From: Streptomyces sp. NBC_00102
GTDB taxonomy: Bacteria; Actinomycetota; Actinomycetes; Streptomycetales; Streptomycetaceae
Length of the DNA: 64,000 nt
Reading direction: 5' to 3'
Assembly: GCF_026343115.1 (NCBI RefSeq)
Contig: NZ_JAPEMC010000004.1
Span: 124,001-188,000, forward strand
Below, piece after piece: positions 25,645 through 34,245 of this stretch. The notes under the pieces were generated by a model. The model did no database searches, was not told the DNA's origin, and saw nothing but the letters and a program-made list of their open reading frames with translations. Both the position numbers and the translations under genes were made by a program. Position 1 is the stretch's first letter. The number at the start of each line of letters is the position of its first letter.

Positions 25645-26499
25645 GTGGGTGAGACAGCCCGGACCACCAGTCCCGCCCCGGGTTCCGGCACCGCCGCGGA
25701 CGCTCTGCGCGCGGACTGCGCCAACTGCTTCGGGCTGTGCTGCGTCGCCCTCACCCTCTTCGCCTCCGCCGACTTCGCGGTAGACAAGGAGGCGGGCGAG
25801 CCCTGTTCGCACCTCCAGGAGGACTTCCGCTGCGGGATCCACCGGCGGCTCCGGACCGCCGGCTATCCCGGATGCACGGTGTACGACTGCTTCGGCGCGG
25901 GGCAGAAGGTCTCGCAGGGCGTGTACGCGGGGCAGAACTGGCGTTCCCGCCCGGAGACCGCGGACGAGATGTTCCGGGTGTTCCGGGTGATGCGTCAGCT
26001 CCACGAGATGCTCGCCCTTCTGACGGAGGCTCTCGGCCTGCCCGCGGCGGGCCCGATGCGCGAGGAACTGCGACGGGCGTACGACGCCACGGAACGTCTC
26101 ACCCTGGAACCCGCCGACCAACTGGCCGGCTTGGACGTGCCGGCGCACCGGGAGACGGTCGCGCCCCTGCTGCGCGGGGCCAGTGCGCTCGTCCGCGCCA
26201 CCGTGCCCGACCGCCCCGGAAGGCGTCGCCCGGGCCGTGATCTCTTCGGGGCCCGGCTCCGGGGCGCGGATCTGCGGGGCGCCGACCTGCGGTCGGCGTG
26301 CCTGGTGGCGGCGGACCTCACCGGCGCGGACCTGGGCCTTGCGGACGTGATCGGAGCCGACTTCCGTGACGCCCGGCTCGCGGGCGCCGACCTGACCGAC
26401 ACCCTCTTCCTGACCCAGGTCCAGCTCAACGCGGCCCGGGGCGACGGTGCGACGAGGATCCCGCCCTCGCTCAGCCGCCCAGCCCGCTGGGACGCCTGA
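25645..26499 (+). CDS. Pentapeptide-repeat protein with N-terminal cysteine cluster
   Basis: This 284-residue protein fuses two unlike parts. The N-terminal 100 residues carry a cysteine cluster, CANCFGLCC followed by CSH, CGIH, and CTVYDC, resembling metal-binding YkgJ-type (CxxCxxxCC) modules. After a helical middle region come about ten pentapeptide units (LFGARLRGADLRGADLRSA and onward), which form a right-handed quadrilateral beta-helix. Pentapeptide proteins sometimes mimic DNA, as in fluoroquinolone protection, but that cannot be assumed here. The GTG at 25645 is taken as start with GAGG further upstream; a GTG at 25573 in frame is an alternative. The cysteine cluster suggests redox or metal sensing (inference). 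Confidence 0.82.
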   Translation: MGETARTTSPAPGSGTAADALRADCANCFGLCCVALTLFASADFAVDKEAGEPCSHLQEDFRCGIHRRLRTAGYPGCTVYDCFGAGQKVSQGVYAGQNWRSRPETADEMFRVFRVMRQLHEMLALLTEALGLPAAGPMREELRRAYDATERLTLEPADQLAGLDVPAHRETVAPLLRGASALVRATVPDRPGRRRPGRDLFGARLRGADLRGADLRSACLVAADLTGADLGLADVIGADFRDARLAGADLTDTLFLTQVQLNAARGDGATRIPPSLSRPARWDA

Positions 26500-26557
26500 C
26501 CGCGACGGCGCGGAGGTTCGTCCAACGCGCCGTACCGGTCTCGCCGCCGGACACCAC

Positions 26558-27217
26558 CTACGCCCGCCACTCCGCGGTGCGCTCGGGCGAGGCCGCTGCC
26601 AGGGCCTTGAGGATGGCTTCGGCGTCACCCCGGTTTCCGTACACGGGTGTGCCGGGCTGCTGGCGCCACGACTCGTCCAGACCGCCGGCGTCGACCGTGT
26701 CGAACCCCAGCTCGTCGATGAGGTCCCGCACGGCCCTCTTCGCCTCTTCGTCGTCCCCGGCCACGGGAAGCGCCTGCCGGCCGGGAGTCTCCTGCGGAAG
26801 ACCGCGGTCCAGGATGTCCTGGGCGAACGTGCCGTTGAACGCCTTGACGACCGGGCGGCCGATCCTGGCCTCGGTCCAGCGGCTCTCCGGCAGCCCCTCC
26901 TCGATCTCCGCGATCCGGCCGTCCCGCTGCTGCGGGTAGTAGTTGCCGGTGTCGATCACCACGGCTCCGTCCGCCGCGTGGTCCAGGAAACCGGCGGGCA
27001 GGTCGGGGACGGACTTCAGCGGCACGGTCACCACGACGATCCGCGCGTCGCGCGCCGCTTCGGAGGCCTTCGCCGCCGTGGCTCCGGTTTCCGCGACGAG
27101 GGCTTCGAGAGTCTCGGGGCCGCGCGAATTGGCGACGGTCACCTGGTGGCCGAGGGCGGTCAGACGCCGGGTCAGGTTGCCACCGATATTGCCCGCACCA
27201 ATGATGCCGATCTGCAT
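26558..27217 (-). CDS. NADPH-dependent F420 reductase-like NAD(P)-binding protein
   Basis: This 219-residue protein begins with the Rossmann dinucleotide-binding motif GIIGAGNIGGNLTRRL and then ANSRGPETLEAL, where the Ser-Arg pair usually recognises the 2'-phosphate of NADP. The layout (VVVTVPLKSV, DTGNYYPQQRDG, VKAFNGTFAQDIL, ALPVAGDD) is that of the Fno/F420-oxidoreductase family (PF03807), which moves hydride between NADPH and F420. Divergent members act on other substrates, so the call is tentative at the level of substrate. GAAGAAGG lies about nine bases upstream of the ATG. It is leftward between convergent and divergent neighbours and appears monocistronic. Confidence 0.85.
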   Translation of the reverse strand: MQIGIIGAGNIGGNLTRRLTALGHQVTVANSRGPETLEALVAETGATAAKASEAARDARIVVVTVPLKSVPDLPAGFLDHAADGAVVIDTGNYYPQQRDGRIAEIEEGLPESRWTEARIGRPVVKAFNGTFAQDILDRGLPQETPGRQALPVAGDDEEAKRAVRDLIDELGFDTVDAGGLDESWRQQPGTPVYGNRGDAEAILKALAAASPERTAEWRA

Positions 27218-27406
27218 ATGATCCGACCTTCTTCGTGTCGTGCGGAAAGGCTGAATGGTCACTCGTAGTGCGCCAACCCCTCCGTCCCGCCCGCTATTCC
27301 TGCGGGCGAATCGATACTTCAGCCGAAGCGGAAATGGCACGCGCCCGACGCGGGCATCTGAAGGGACGAGGACGGACATCCCGGACCTCGCCGGAAGGTG
27401 GCCCCC

Positions 27407-27958
27407 ATGCTGCACGGAATAGATGTCAGCTCCTATCAGGAGACGTTCGAAACCGACGGAGTGGATTTCGTCTTCATCAAGTCGACGGAGGGGACCTCCT
27501 ACGTCAATCCGCACCTGGCCACCCAGGTGAAGCGGGCGCGGGACGCCGGCTGCGTGGTCGGCTTCTACCACTTCCTCTGGCCGGGAAAGGTGGCGGAGCA
27601 GGTGCGCTACTTCCTCGCCGGAACGCCGGAGAAATCTGGGGACCTCTTCGCCGTCGACTGGGAGCGGACCGGTGACGGCACCCGGGCCGGCAATGCCGAC
27701 AAGGACAAGTTCCTCCACGAGTTGAAACGGCTCCGCCCGGACCACCGGGCTCTGCTCTACTGCGGCCGTTCGTTCTGGCTCGACGTCGACAGGACCTCGT
27801 ACGCGGGCGACGGCCTGTGGATCGCTGACTACGTGGAACCGGGGCAGCCGCGCATCCAGGCGGACTGGCGCTTCCACCAGTACACGGACCATCCGCTCGA
27901 CAGGAACGTGGCGGCCTTCGCCTCGCCCGCCGAGTTGCGCGACTGGGCCGGGGGGTAG
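27407..27958 (+). CDS. Glycoside hydrolase family 25 lysozyme-like protein, no signal peptide
   Basis: This 183-residue protein is a complete GH25 (N-acetylmuramidase) domain: GIDVSSYQETF at the start, FIKSTEGTSYVNP, GFYHFLWPG, the catalytic AVDWE motif near residue 84 (Asp/Glu pair), and the terminal W-H-Q-Y-T-D segment with Asp. It would cleave the MurNAc-GlcNAc bond of peptidoglycan. No signal peptide is present at the ATG or at the in-frame GTG three codons upstream, so export would need another route. GGAAGG lies eight bases before the ATG. No phage holin or other lysis gene is adjacent, so this is unlikely to be part of a prophage. Confidence 0.88.
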   Translation: MLHGIDVSSYQETFETDGVDFVFIKSTEGTSYVNPHLATQVKRARDAGCVVGFYHFLWPGKVAEQVRYFLAGTPEKSGDLFAVDWERTGDGTRAGNADKDKFLHELKRLRPDHRALLYCGRSFWLDVDRTSYAGDGLWIADYVEPGQPRIQADWRFHQYTDHPLDRNVAAFASPAELRDWAGG

Positions 27959-28098
27959 GGCCCGCCGGGTGCCCGCGCGTGGAGCCGCGCCGATCGGGAA
28001 CAGCTCAAGCGGCTTAGGATATTTTGTGGCAAATGTCCGATCCGGTGCAGCGGTGGCTCCATGCGCCTCCGGCACACCGGGTGAACGGAGGAGCGCCT

Positions 28099-29112
28099 GT
28101 GAAAGCCGCCGTGGTCCGCAGTTTCACCGAACCCCTGACCGTGGAGGAGAGGCCCGTCCCGACCCCCGCACCGCACCAGGTGCTGGTGCGGATGGAGACC
28201 TCCGGCCTCTGCCACACCGACATCCACGCCGCCCGGGGGGACTGGCCCGTGAAACCGGCGCCCCCCTTCGTACCCGGACACGAGGGAATCGGCGTGGTCG
28301 AAGCCGTCGGTGACCAGGTGAACCACCTCTCGGCGGGAGACAGAGTGGCGATCCCCTGGCTCGGCGAGGCCTGCGGCCACTGCGACCACTGCGTGTCCGG
28401 CTGGGAGACCCTCTGTCTGGAGCAGAGCAACAGCGGCTACTCGGTCGACGGCAGCCACACCGAGTACGCCGTGGCCCACGGCACCTACGTGGTGCCGGTG
28501 CCCGAGGGGATCGACCCCCTCGACGCCGCCCCGCTGACCTGCGCGGGCGTGACCACGTACAAGGCCGTGAAGCTCTCGGGCGCCCGCCCCGGCGCCCGGG
28601 TCCTCGTCTCCGGGATCGGAGGCCTCGGACACCTCGCGCTCCAGTACGCGCGGATCTTCGGCGCGGAGACCATCGCGGTCGACGTCACCGACGAGAAACT
28701 GACGCTCGCCCGGGAGCTGGGTGCGGACCACGTCATCGACGCCCGCACCCAGGACGTCGCCGAAGAGGCCCAGAAGCTGGGCGGCGCCGACGCGGCGATC
28801 TCCCTGGCGGTCAGCAACGAGTCCTTCTCCGCCGCGTACGGATCGCTCCGCCGCGGAGGGACGCTCGTCCTCGTCGCGCTGCCGGCCGAGGGTACGCTCG
28901 CGCTGCCGGTCTTCGACACGGTCCTGAACGGGATCACCGTCGTCGGCTCCATCGTCGGTACCCGCGAGGACCTGGCCGAGGTCTTCCGGCTGCACCGCCT
29001 CGGCCGCACCCGGGTCGTCCGCGAGACCCGGAGGCTCGACGACATCAACAGCTCGATCGACGAGGTCCTGGAGGGGAAGGTGTCCGGCCGGCTCGTCTTC
29101 GATCTCCGCTGA
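28099..29112 (+). CDS. Zinc-dependent alcohol dehydrogenase (AdhP-like)
   Basis: This 337-residue protein is a medium-chain zinc alcohol dehydrogenase. The catalytic zinc ligands are in [10 protein letters not shown] (Cys/His near residue 38) and GHEGIG; the structural zinc site is [15 protein letters not shown] near residues 93-107; the NAD-binding loop is [14 protein letters not shown] near 172. It oxidises primary alcohols to aldehydes or the reverse; Streptomyces relatives act in ethanol metabolism under low oxygen. The GTG start is firm, with GGAGG seven bases upstream. A relatively AT-rich patch (28016-28032, with TATTTTGTGGCAAATG) lies upstream and may hold the promoter. Confidence 0.93.
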   Translation: MKAAVVRSFTEPLTVEERPVPTPAPHQVLVRMETSGLCHTDIHAARGDWPVKPAPPFVPGHEGIGVVEAVGDQVNHLSAGDRVAIPWLGEACGHCDHCVSGWETLCLEQSNSGYSVDGSHTEYAVAHGTYVVPVPEGIDPLDAAPLTCAGVTTYKAVKLSGARPGARVLVSGIGGLGHLALQYARIFGAETIAVDVTDEKLTLARELGADHVIDARTQDVAEEAQKLGGADAAISLAVSNESFSAAYGSLRRGGTLVLVALPAEGTLALPVFDTVLNGITVVGSIVGTREDLAEVFRLHRLGRTRVVRETRRLDDINSSIDEVLEGKVSGRLVFDLR

Positions 29113-29117
29113 CACCC

Positions 29118-29152
29118 CCCGACGGCGGCGACCACGCCCCGCCGCCGTTGGG
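29118..29152 (+). terminator. Stem-loop after alcohol dehydrogenase
   Basis: CCCGACGGCGGCG pairs with CGCCGCCGTTGGG through 12 Watson-Crick pairs and one G-T wobble, starting six bases after the stop codon, and is followed by CCTTTC. Confidence 0.6.
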
Positions 29153-29275
29153 CCTTTCGGGTGTCCTTGGCGCCCCGTGACGCCCCACCGGGAAGGATGT
29201 CCCACAGGGCCGAACCCCACCGGGCCATTCTGGTCGGCGAGTCCGCAACGGGCCGTCGATCAAAGGAGCGTCGCA

Positions 29276-31006
29276 GTGACGACGAGGGGTACCTCAGAAC
29301 CGGTGGAATCAGAGGCCGCGTACGCGGACGAACTGCCGGTACGGCGCAAGCAGCCGGGAAATGTCGTCATCAGATGGCTGACCACCACCGATCACAAGAC
29401 GATCGGCACGCTCTACCTGATCACGTCTTTCGCCTTCTTCTGCGTCGGAGGCATTCTCGCCCTGGTCATGCGTGCCGAACTGGCCCGGCCGGGCAACCAG
29501 ATCGTCTCCAACGAGCAGTTCAACCAGGCGTTCACGATGCACGGCACGATCATGCTGCTGATGTTCGCGACGCCGCTGTTCGCCGGTTTCACCAACTGGA
29601 TCATGCCGCTGCAGATCGGTGCGCCCGACGTGGCGTTCCCCCGACTGAACATGTTCGCGTACTGGCTGTACCTCTTCGGTTCGCTCATCGCGGTGGGAGG
29701 CTTCCTCACCCCGCAGGGCGCCGCCGACTTCGGCTGGTTCGCCTACTCCCCGCTCACCGACGCGGTCCACTCGCCGGGCGTCGGCGGTGACCTGTGGATC
29801 ATGGGTCTGGCATTCTCCGGCTTCGGCACGATCCTCGGATCGGTCAACTTCATCACCACGATCGTCTGCATGCGCGCGCCCGGCATGACGATGTTCCGGA
29901 TGCCGATCTTCGTGTGGACCGTGCTGCTGACCGCTGTCCTGGTCCTCCTGGCCTTCCCGGTCCTCGCGGGCGCGCTGCTGGCCCTGGAGGCCGACCGCAA
30001 GTTCGGAGCCCAGATCTTCAACCCGGCCAACGGCGGGTCGCTGCTCTGGCAACACCTCTTCTGGTTCTTCGGACACCCGGAGGTGTACATCATCGCCCTG
30101 CCGTTCTTCGGGATCGTCAGCGAGGTCATCCCGGTCTTCAGCCGCAAGCCGATCTTCGGCTACATCGGCCTGATCGCGGCCACGATCGCCATCGCGGGTC
30201 TCTCCGTGACGGTGTGGGCGCACCACATGTACGTGACGGGCGGGGTGCTCCTGCCGTTCTTCTCCTTCATGACGTTCCTCATCGCGGTACCGACCGGTGT
30301 GAAGTTCTTCAACTGGATCGGCACGATGTGGAAGGGCTCGCTGTCCTTCGAGACACCGATGCTCTGGGCCACCGGCTTCCTGGTCACCTTCCTCTTCGGT
30401 GGTCTGACCGGTGTCCTGCTGGCCTCGCCGCCGCTGGACTTCCACGTCTCGGACTCGTACTTCGTCGTCGCGCACTTCCACTACGTCGTCTTCGGCACCG
30501 TCGTGTTCGCGATGTTCGCCGGGTTCCACTTCTGGTGGCCGAAGTTCACCGGCAAGATGCTGGACGAGCGGCTCGGCAAGATCACGTTCTGGACGCTGTT
30601 CGTGGGCTTCCACGGCACGTTCCTGGTGCAGCACTGGCTCGGTGCCGAGGGCATGCCGCGCCGTTACGCGGACTACCTCGCGGCCGACGGTTTCACCACG
30701 CTGAACACGATCTCGACGATCGCCTCGTTCCTGCTGGGCCTGTCGATCCTGCCGTTCCTCTACAACGTGTGGAAGACCGCCAAGTACGGCGAGAAGATCG
30801 AGGTCGACGACCCGTGGGGCTTCGGCCGTTCGCTGGAGTGGGCGACTTCCTGCCCGCCCCCGCGCCACAACTTCGTGACCCTGCCCCGGATCCGTTCGGA
30901 GTCCCCGGCGTTCGACCTGCACCACCCCTACGTCCGCGCGATCGACGACGCGGCCAACGTGCCCGGCGCCTCCGTGACCATCGCCCCGGGGGACAAGCAG
31001 CAGTAG
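29276..31006 (+). CDS. ctaD: Cytochrome c oxidase subunit I (stand-alone copy)
   Basis: This 576-residue protein is a haem-copper oxidase subunit I with twelve membrane helices. Haem and copper ligands are visible: the haem a histidine in TMHGTIMLL, the copper-[11 protein letters not shown] motif with the cross-linked Tyr, WAHHMYVTG with two histidines, and [11 protein letters not shown] with the haem ligands. It reduces oxygen to water and pumps protons at the membrane. The usual partners ctaC, ctaE, ctaF and the bc1 genes are not adjacent, so this is an extra copy that must combine with subunits encoded elsewhere. The GTG start has AAAGGAG seven bases upstream. The downstream 113-residue membrane protein is probably co-transcribed. 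Confidence 0.96.
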   Translation: MTTRGTSEPVESEAAYADELPVRRKQPGNVVIRWLTTTDHKTIGTLYLITSFAFFCVGGILALVMRAELARPGNQIVSNEQFNQAFTMHGTIMLLMFATPLFAGFTNWIMPLQIGAPDVAFPRLNMFAYWLYLFGSLIAVGGFLTPQGAADFGWFAYSPLTDAVHSPGVGGDLWIMGLAFSGFGTILGSVNFITTIVCMRAPGMTMFRMPIFVWTVLLTAVLVLLAFPVLAGALLALEADRKFGAQIFNPANGGSLLWQHLFWFFGHPEVYIIALPFFGIVSEVIPVFSRKPIFGYIGLIAATIAIAGLSVTVWAHHMYVTGGVLLPFFSFMTFLIAVPTGVKFFNWIGTMWKGSLSFETPMLWATGFLVTFLFGGLTGVLLASPPLDFHVSDSYFVVAHFHYVVFGTVVFAMFAGFHFWWPKFTGKMLDERLGKITFWTLFVGFHGTFLVQHWLGAEGMPRRYADYLAADGFTTLNTISTIASFLLGLSILPFLYNVWKTAKYGEKIEVDDPWGFGRSLEWATSCPPPRHNFVTLPRIRSESPAFDLHHPYVRAIDDAANVPGASVTIAPGDKQQ

Positions 31007-31051
31007 GCGCGGCCGGCCCGAAGACATCCGCCGTCACGAGAAGAGGAACGC

Positions 31052-31393
31052 GTGAAACCCGATCCGGACTGCGCCCGGGGTCTTGCCCGCATGGAGGGCT
31101 ATCTCCTGTGGAACGCCGAGGTCGAAGAGGCGCGCCGCCGCGCCGGCCGCTTCACCGATCAGCTGCCCTGGCTCACCACCGCCCAGCGCGAGGACGTGGA
31201 GCGCGTCTACGTCACCGACCGGGTCGCGGTCTGCCGGGAGTCGTTCAGCAGGGTGGCCGGACGGGCGGTCGAACTCCGTGCCGAGTACACCGCACGCTAC
31301 GAACAGCTCAGGAACCGCTGCGTGGCGCTGTCGGTCGCCGGGGCAGGCGCCGTGACGGGCGCCTGCGCCGCGCTGACCCTGCTCATCCGCTGA
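31052..31393 (+). CDS. Small membrane-anchored protein of unknown function
   Basis: This 113-residue protein has a charged helical N-terminal part (residues 1-88, rich in Arg and Glu, CARGLARMEGYLLWNAEVEE) and one C-terminal hydrophobic segment (VALSVAGAGAVTGACAALTL), so it is probably tail-anchored with the helical part in the cytoplasm. I do not recognise a family. GAAGAGG lies five bases upstream of the GTG start. It begins 45 bases after ctaD on the same strand, so a link to the oxidase is possible, and a strong hairpin follows. Confidence 0.72.
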   Translation: MKPDPDCARGLARMEGYLLWNAEVEEARRRAGRFTDQLPWLTTAQREDVERVYVTDRVAVCRESFSRVAGRAVELRAEYTARYEQLRNRCVALSVAGAGAVTGACAALTLLIR

Positions 31394-31405
31394 CCCGTTC
31401 CACCA

Positions 31406-31444
31406 CGCTCCCCGCCGCGGGCACCACGCCCGCGGCGGGGAGCG
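31406..31444. terminator. Perfect 17-base stem-loop between convergent genes
   Basis: CGCTCCCCGCCGCGGGC and its exact complement flank a five-base loop (ACCAC). It lies between the small membrane protein gene and the leftward FUSC gene and can serve both. Confidence 0.85.
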
Positions 31445-31454
31445 CCGTACGTCC

Positions 31455-33356
31455 TCAGCGCGTCGCCGCCGGGGTCCCCGCCGCGTGCCGGTCCGGCCGG
31501 AACGCACCCGCCTGCGCGGCGTCGAGAGCGGACAGCCGGGCGGACAGCCGGTCGGCGTACGAACGGGAGAGCCCGGCCGGGCGCCCGTCGAGGTGCACGG
31601 CGCAGGCCGTCGTCGTGTCGATCAGCGACTCCAGGGCATGGGCGACCTCGGCGGACCCGGCCGTACGCCGGGCCACCGGCGGCAGCTCGGCGGCCGACAG
31701 ATCGATCGCGTTCCGGGCCGCCGCGAGGGACCGGTAGGCGTCCCGCCGCAGATCGCCGCGGAGCTCCCCGTCCCCGGGGTGGTCCAGGACGTGGCGCAGG
31801 TACCGGTACGCGGCCGAGGAGGACGTGTCCAGTGCCGAGCGCACCGAGTGCACCCGCTGACCAGGCATCCGCACATGGCCGATCACCAGGACGAGCGCAC
31901 AGGCCAGCAGCGACTCCACGATGCGCCCGGCACCGGCGGAGGGCTCACCGGTCAGGACCACCAGCGAGAGCACCAGTACGGTGACGACCGCCGTCTGGGC
32001 CGCGAAATGACGGCTGGCCACCGGGACGAGCGCACCGCACACCGCCACCGCTCCCACCGCGACCGCGGGTCCGGCGAACGGAGCCAGCAGCACGGCGAAG
32101 AGAGCGGCTCCCGCCACCGTCCCGACCGCCCGGCACAGCACACGCGAGGCCAGCGGCCCGAGATCGGGCTTGACCAGGAACACCGCGGTCGCCGGCAGCC
32201 AGTACCAGTGGTCGTGACGGAGCACCTGGGCGAGCGCTGTGCTCGTCCCGCAGCACAGGGCGACCCGGATCCCGTACGCGCGCCCGGCCGGGCCGAAGGC
32301 GCGGCGCAGCAGGGACGTACGACGCGAGGCCCCGACGGTCCGCGGCGTGCGGCCCTCCCGGCTGTCGAAATCGGTGGCGGCGCGCAGCAGCGCCTCGTCG
32401 AGTGCCCGCAGTCCCGATCCGGACCGGGCCGGAGCGGGAAGCGCGCCGCAGGGGGCGCCCGTGAGGACGGCCCGAGCCAGCCGGTCGGGCCCCTCCGCGA
32501 TCCGGGCGGGCAGTGCTTCCCCGGCCCAGGCCAGCGCGGTCGCCGCCTCGGCCAGGGGGAACGCCGCGGCGTACTGGGCGTGCAGCCTGCGCTCGGCCGC
32601 CGAACTCGCGTGCCGTCGCAGCCTCGGCCCGGACAGGGTGTCCTGTGCGTGGTCGAGCGCGCCGCTCAGCGCCGCGCGACGGCCCGGCGCCCGGTCGCTC
32701 CCCGCGGCCCGCAGCAGTTCCGCGACGGCCGTGTACACCGCCGCCACGGCCTCCCGCTCCCCGTCGAGGACGTACGGAGCGCCGCCCTTGGCCCGGGAAC
32801 GTACCGGGGAGGGCAGCACCAGCCGCAGCACCAGCAGCCACCCCGCGCCGACGAGGAACAGGGACGCCCGCTGCCAGCCGGGTTCGGGCAGCGGCATCCC
32901 GGCGCCGATCACGGCCGCCACCAGCAACTGGGTCCCGCAGGAGGAGGCCACCGGCCCGGTCGAGCTGAGCGCACCCGCCACGAGTCCGAGCACGGCCAGC
33001 GCGAGCGGCATGAGCACCAGGGAACGCCCGCCGCCGGTGAGGTCGCCGAGCCAGGTGCCGACGAACAGCCCGAGGGAGCCGATCACCGCGGGGACCCCGA
33101 GCCGCAGCACCGCACCACGGCGGCTGCCCGGCCGGTCGTTGATCCCCGCGAGCATGGCCCCCAGTGCGGCGGGCACTCCCAGCGAAGGGCGGTCGGCCAG
33201 GACCGCGAGCAGGAGCGGCAGCGCGGCCGGCCCGCCCCGCAGAACGGCGCCCCAGGGCACCGGGGTGCGCTGCATGTTCATGACGTGGCCGAGCCAGCGG
33301 GGCAGCGGTCGCGAGAAGGTGAGGAAGGGGAGAGTGGGCAAGGCAGGTCGGAACAC
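31455..33356 (-). CDS. FUSC-family membrane protein
   Basis: This roughly 633-residue protein has two membrane bundles separated by a long cytoplasmic domain, as in the fusaric-acid-resistance (FUSC)/aromatic acid exporter family. The first bundle holds about six helices (VLRGGPAALPLLLAVLADRP onward); the second (HDHWYWLPATAVFLVKPDLG, then helices to LLACALVLVIGHVRMPG) matches the FUSC_2 core. A helical C-terminal domain follows. A role in efflux of small organic acids is likely by family but unproven. Start choice is uncertain: GTG at 33356 has GGGAG four to five bases upstream; a GTG at 33422 lies two bases after TAGGCT and is less plausible; an ATG at 33281 lacks a ribosome site. Confidence 0.85.
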   Translation of the reverse strand: MFRPALPTLPFLTFSRPLPRWLGHVMNMQRTPVPWGAVLRGGPAALPLLLAVLADRPSLGVPAALGAMLAGINDRPGSRRGAVLRLGVPAVIGSLGLFVGTWLGDLTGGGRSLVLMPLALAVLGLVAGALSSTGPVASSCGTQLLVAAVIGAGMPLPEPGWQRASLFLVGAGWLLVLRLVLPSPVRSRAKGGAPYVLDGEREAVAAVYTAVAELLRAAGSDRAPGRRAALSGALDHAQDTLSGPRLRRHASSAAERRLHAQYAAAFPLAEAATALAWAGEALPARIAEGPDRLARAVLTGAPCGALPAPARSGSGLRALDEALLRAATDFDSREGRTPRTVGASRRTSLLRRAFGPAGRAYGIRVALCCGTSTALAQVLRHDHWYWLPATAVFLVKPDLGPLASRVLCRAVGTVAGAALFAVLLAPFAGPAVAVGAVAVCGALVPVASRHFAAQTAVVTVLVLSLVVLTGEPSAGAGRIVESLLACALVLVIGHVRMPGQRVHSVRSALDTSSSAAYRYLRHVLDHPGDGELRGDLRRDAYRSLAAARNAIDLSAAELPPVARRTAGSAEVAHALESLIDTTTACAVHLDGRPAGLSRSYADRLSARLSALDAAQAGAFRPDRHAAGTPAATR

Positions 33357-33585
33357 GTGGCTCCCGTCCAGCGGTGACGTGGTGCGCCGGTGGACGTCCT
33401 CGGCCTTGGCTGCGTGCACCAAGCCTAGGGGAGCGTCGTGGAGAACGTGCTACCCGACCGTTTCCGGGACGTGAAACCCCGCAGCCCGACGGAACGACGG
33501 GCCGGGAGCGGTGCGCCGACCAGGGGGACCCACGGCCTCTCCCGTGCGGCGGATCACAGCCGGCTCGGATGCGTGACCGCACCGC

Positions 33586-33789
33586 CTACCGCTGCGGCGG
33601 ATTCCCTTCGCCGCCCCGCTCGCCCGGTGCGCCGAACTGGCGCTTGAGGCTGTCCTGGGCCGAGTCGACCTGGCCCTGGTACTTGTTGCCGGTCTTCTTG
33701 TCGATCATGTCGCCGGCCTTGTCGACGGCCTTGCCCGTCTGGTCCTCGTGCCCCTTGAGCATCTTCTTGATCTTGTCCATCGCCGACAT
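33586..33789 (-). CDS. MT0933-like antitoxin / CsbD-like small protein
   Basis: This 67-residue hydrophilic protein reads MSAMDKIKKMLKGHEDQTGK at its start, then DKAGDMIDKKTGNKY and QVDSAQDSLKRQFG. It fits the small family that Pfam calls MT0933-like antitoxin (PF14013), named after Rv0909, and also looks like CsbD stress proteins. No toxin gene is adjacent, so antitoxin activity is doubtful. GGGAAGG lies seven bases upstream of the ATG. It is divergent from a 31-residue gene and a flavin oxidase. Confidence 0.85.
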   Translation of the reverse strand: MSAMDKIKKMLKGHEDQTGKAVDKAGDMIDKKTGNKYQGQVDSAQDSLKRQFGAPGERGGEGNPPQR

Positions 33790-33957
33790 GGTGTGACCTT
33801 CCCGTCGTCTTTCCCCCCCGGGTCCTTCCCAGGTTGGCCGCCCCGCGCCCGCTCCGCATCCCCGGCCGTGTCACGGGATGCGAAGCCCGCACCTGGACGG
33901 AAGTGTGAACACCGCCCCCCTGGGCAAATACCGGATGACCAACAGGAGGTGGTGGCA

Positions 33958-34053
33958 ATGGGCCGCATCAAGATCGTCCGTCGTCCGCCGCAGCCCTCGG
34001 GGCCGCCCCCGCTCGACCTGCGCACGCCCTCCGGCCGGCAGCTTCCCTACTGA
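33958..34053 (+). CDS. 31-residue Pro/Arg-rich peptide with strong ribosome-binding site
   Basis: This very short frame encodes a basic N-terminus (GRIKIVRRPP), a proline run (PQPSGPPPLDL) and a C-terminal PSGRQLPY. It has no hydrophobic segment. AGGAGGT lies seven bases upstream of the ATG, one of the best ribosome sites in the window, and the codons have normal Streptomyces third-position bias. No family is recognised. It could be a leader peptide or a small regulator or effector for the following flavin oxidase, whose start lies 190 bases downstream. Because of its size, expression is not certain. Confidence 0.55.
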   Translation: MGRIKIVRRPPQPSGPPPLDLRTPSGRQLPY

Positions 34054-34245
34054 CGACGCACCGGAGCTGCCGGAGGCCACCCACCGGCACCTCGTTGCCC
34101 GGAGTCGGTGACTAAGCTCCGTACGCATGATCGATCAATCTGTCCCGCCCTCGCGTTCCGCACGGGAAACCGCCTCGTGCCCGCCGGTCGGCCCGCGTTC
34201 CGTCGCCCGCACGGTCCGTCGGGTCGCACGTCAGGGGAGCGCCGC

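Noticed and set aside
27407..27958. GH25 gene as a prophage endolysin
   Set aside because: No holin, structural, integrase or attachment sequences lie nearby, and base composition is like the neighbours.
28011..28035. A Rex-like redox operator upstream of the alcohol dehydrogenase
   Set aside because: TTTTGTGGCAAATG has only one recognisable half; the inverted repeat is too weak to call.
33586..33789. A toxin-antitoxin pair based on the MT0933-like gene
   Set aside because: The flanking genes are a FUSC protein and a 31-residue peptide; neither resembles a known toxin partner.
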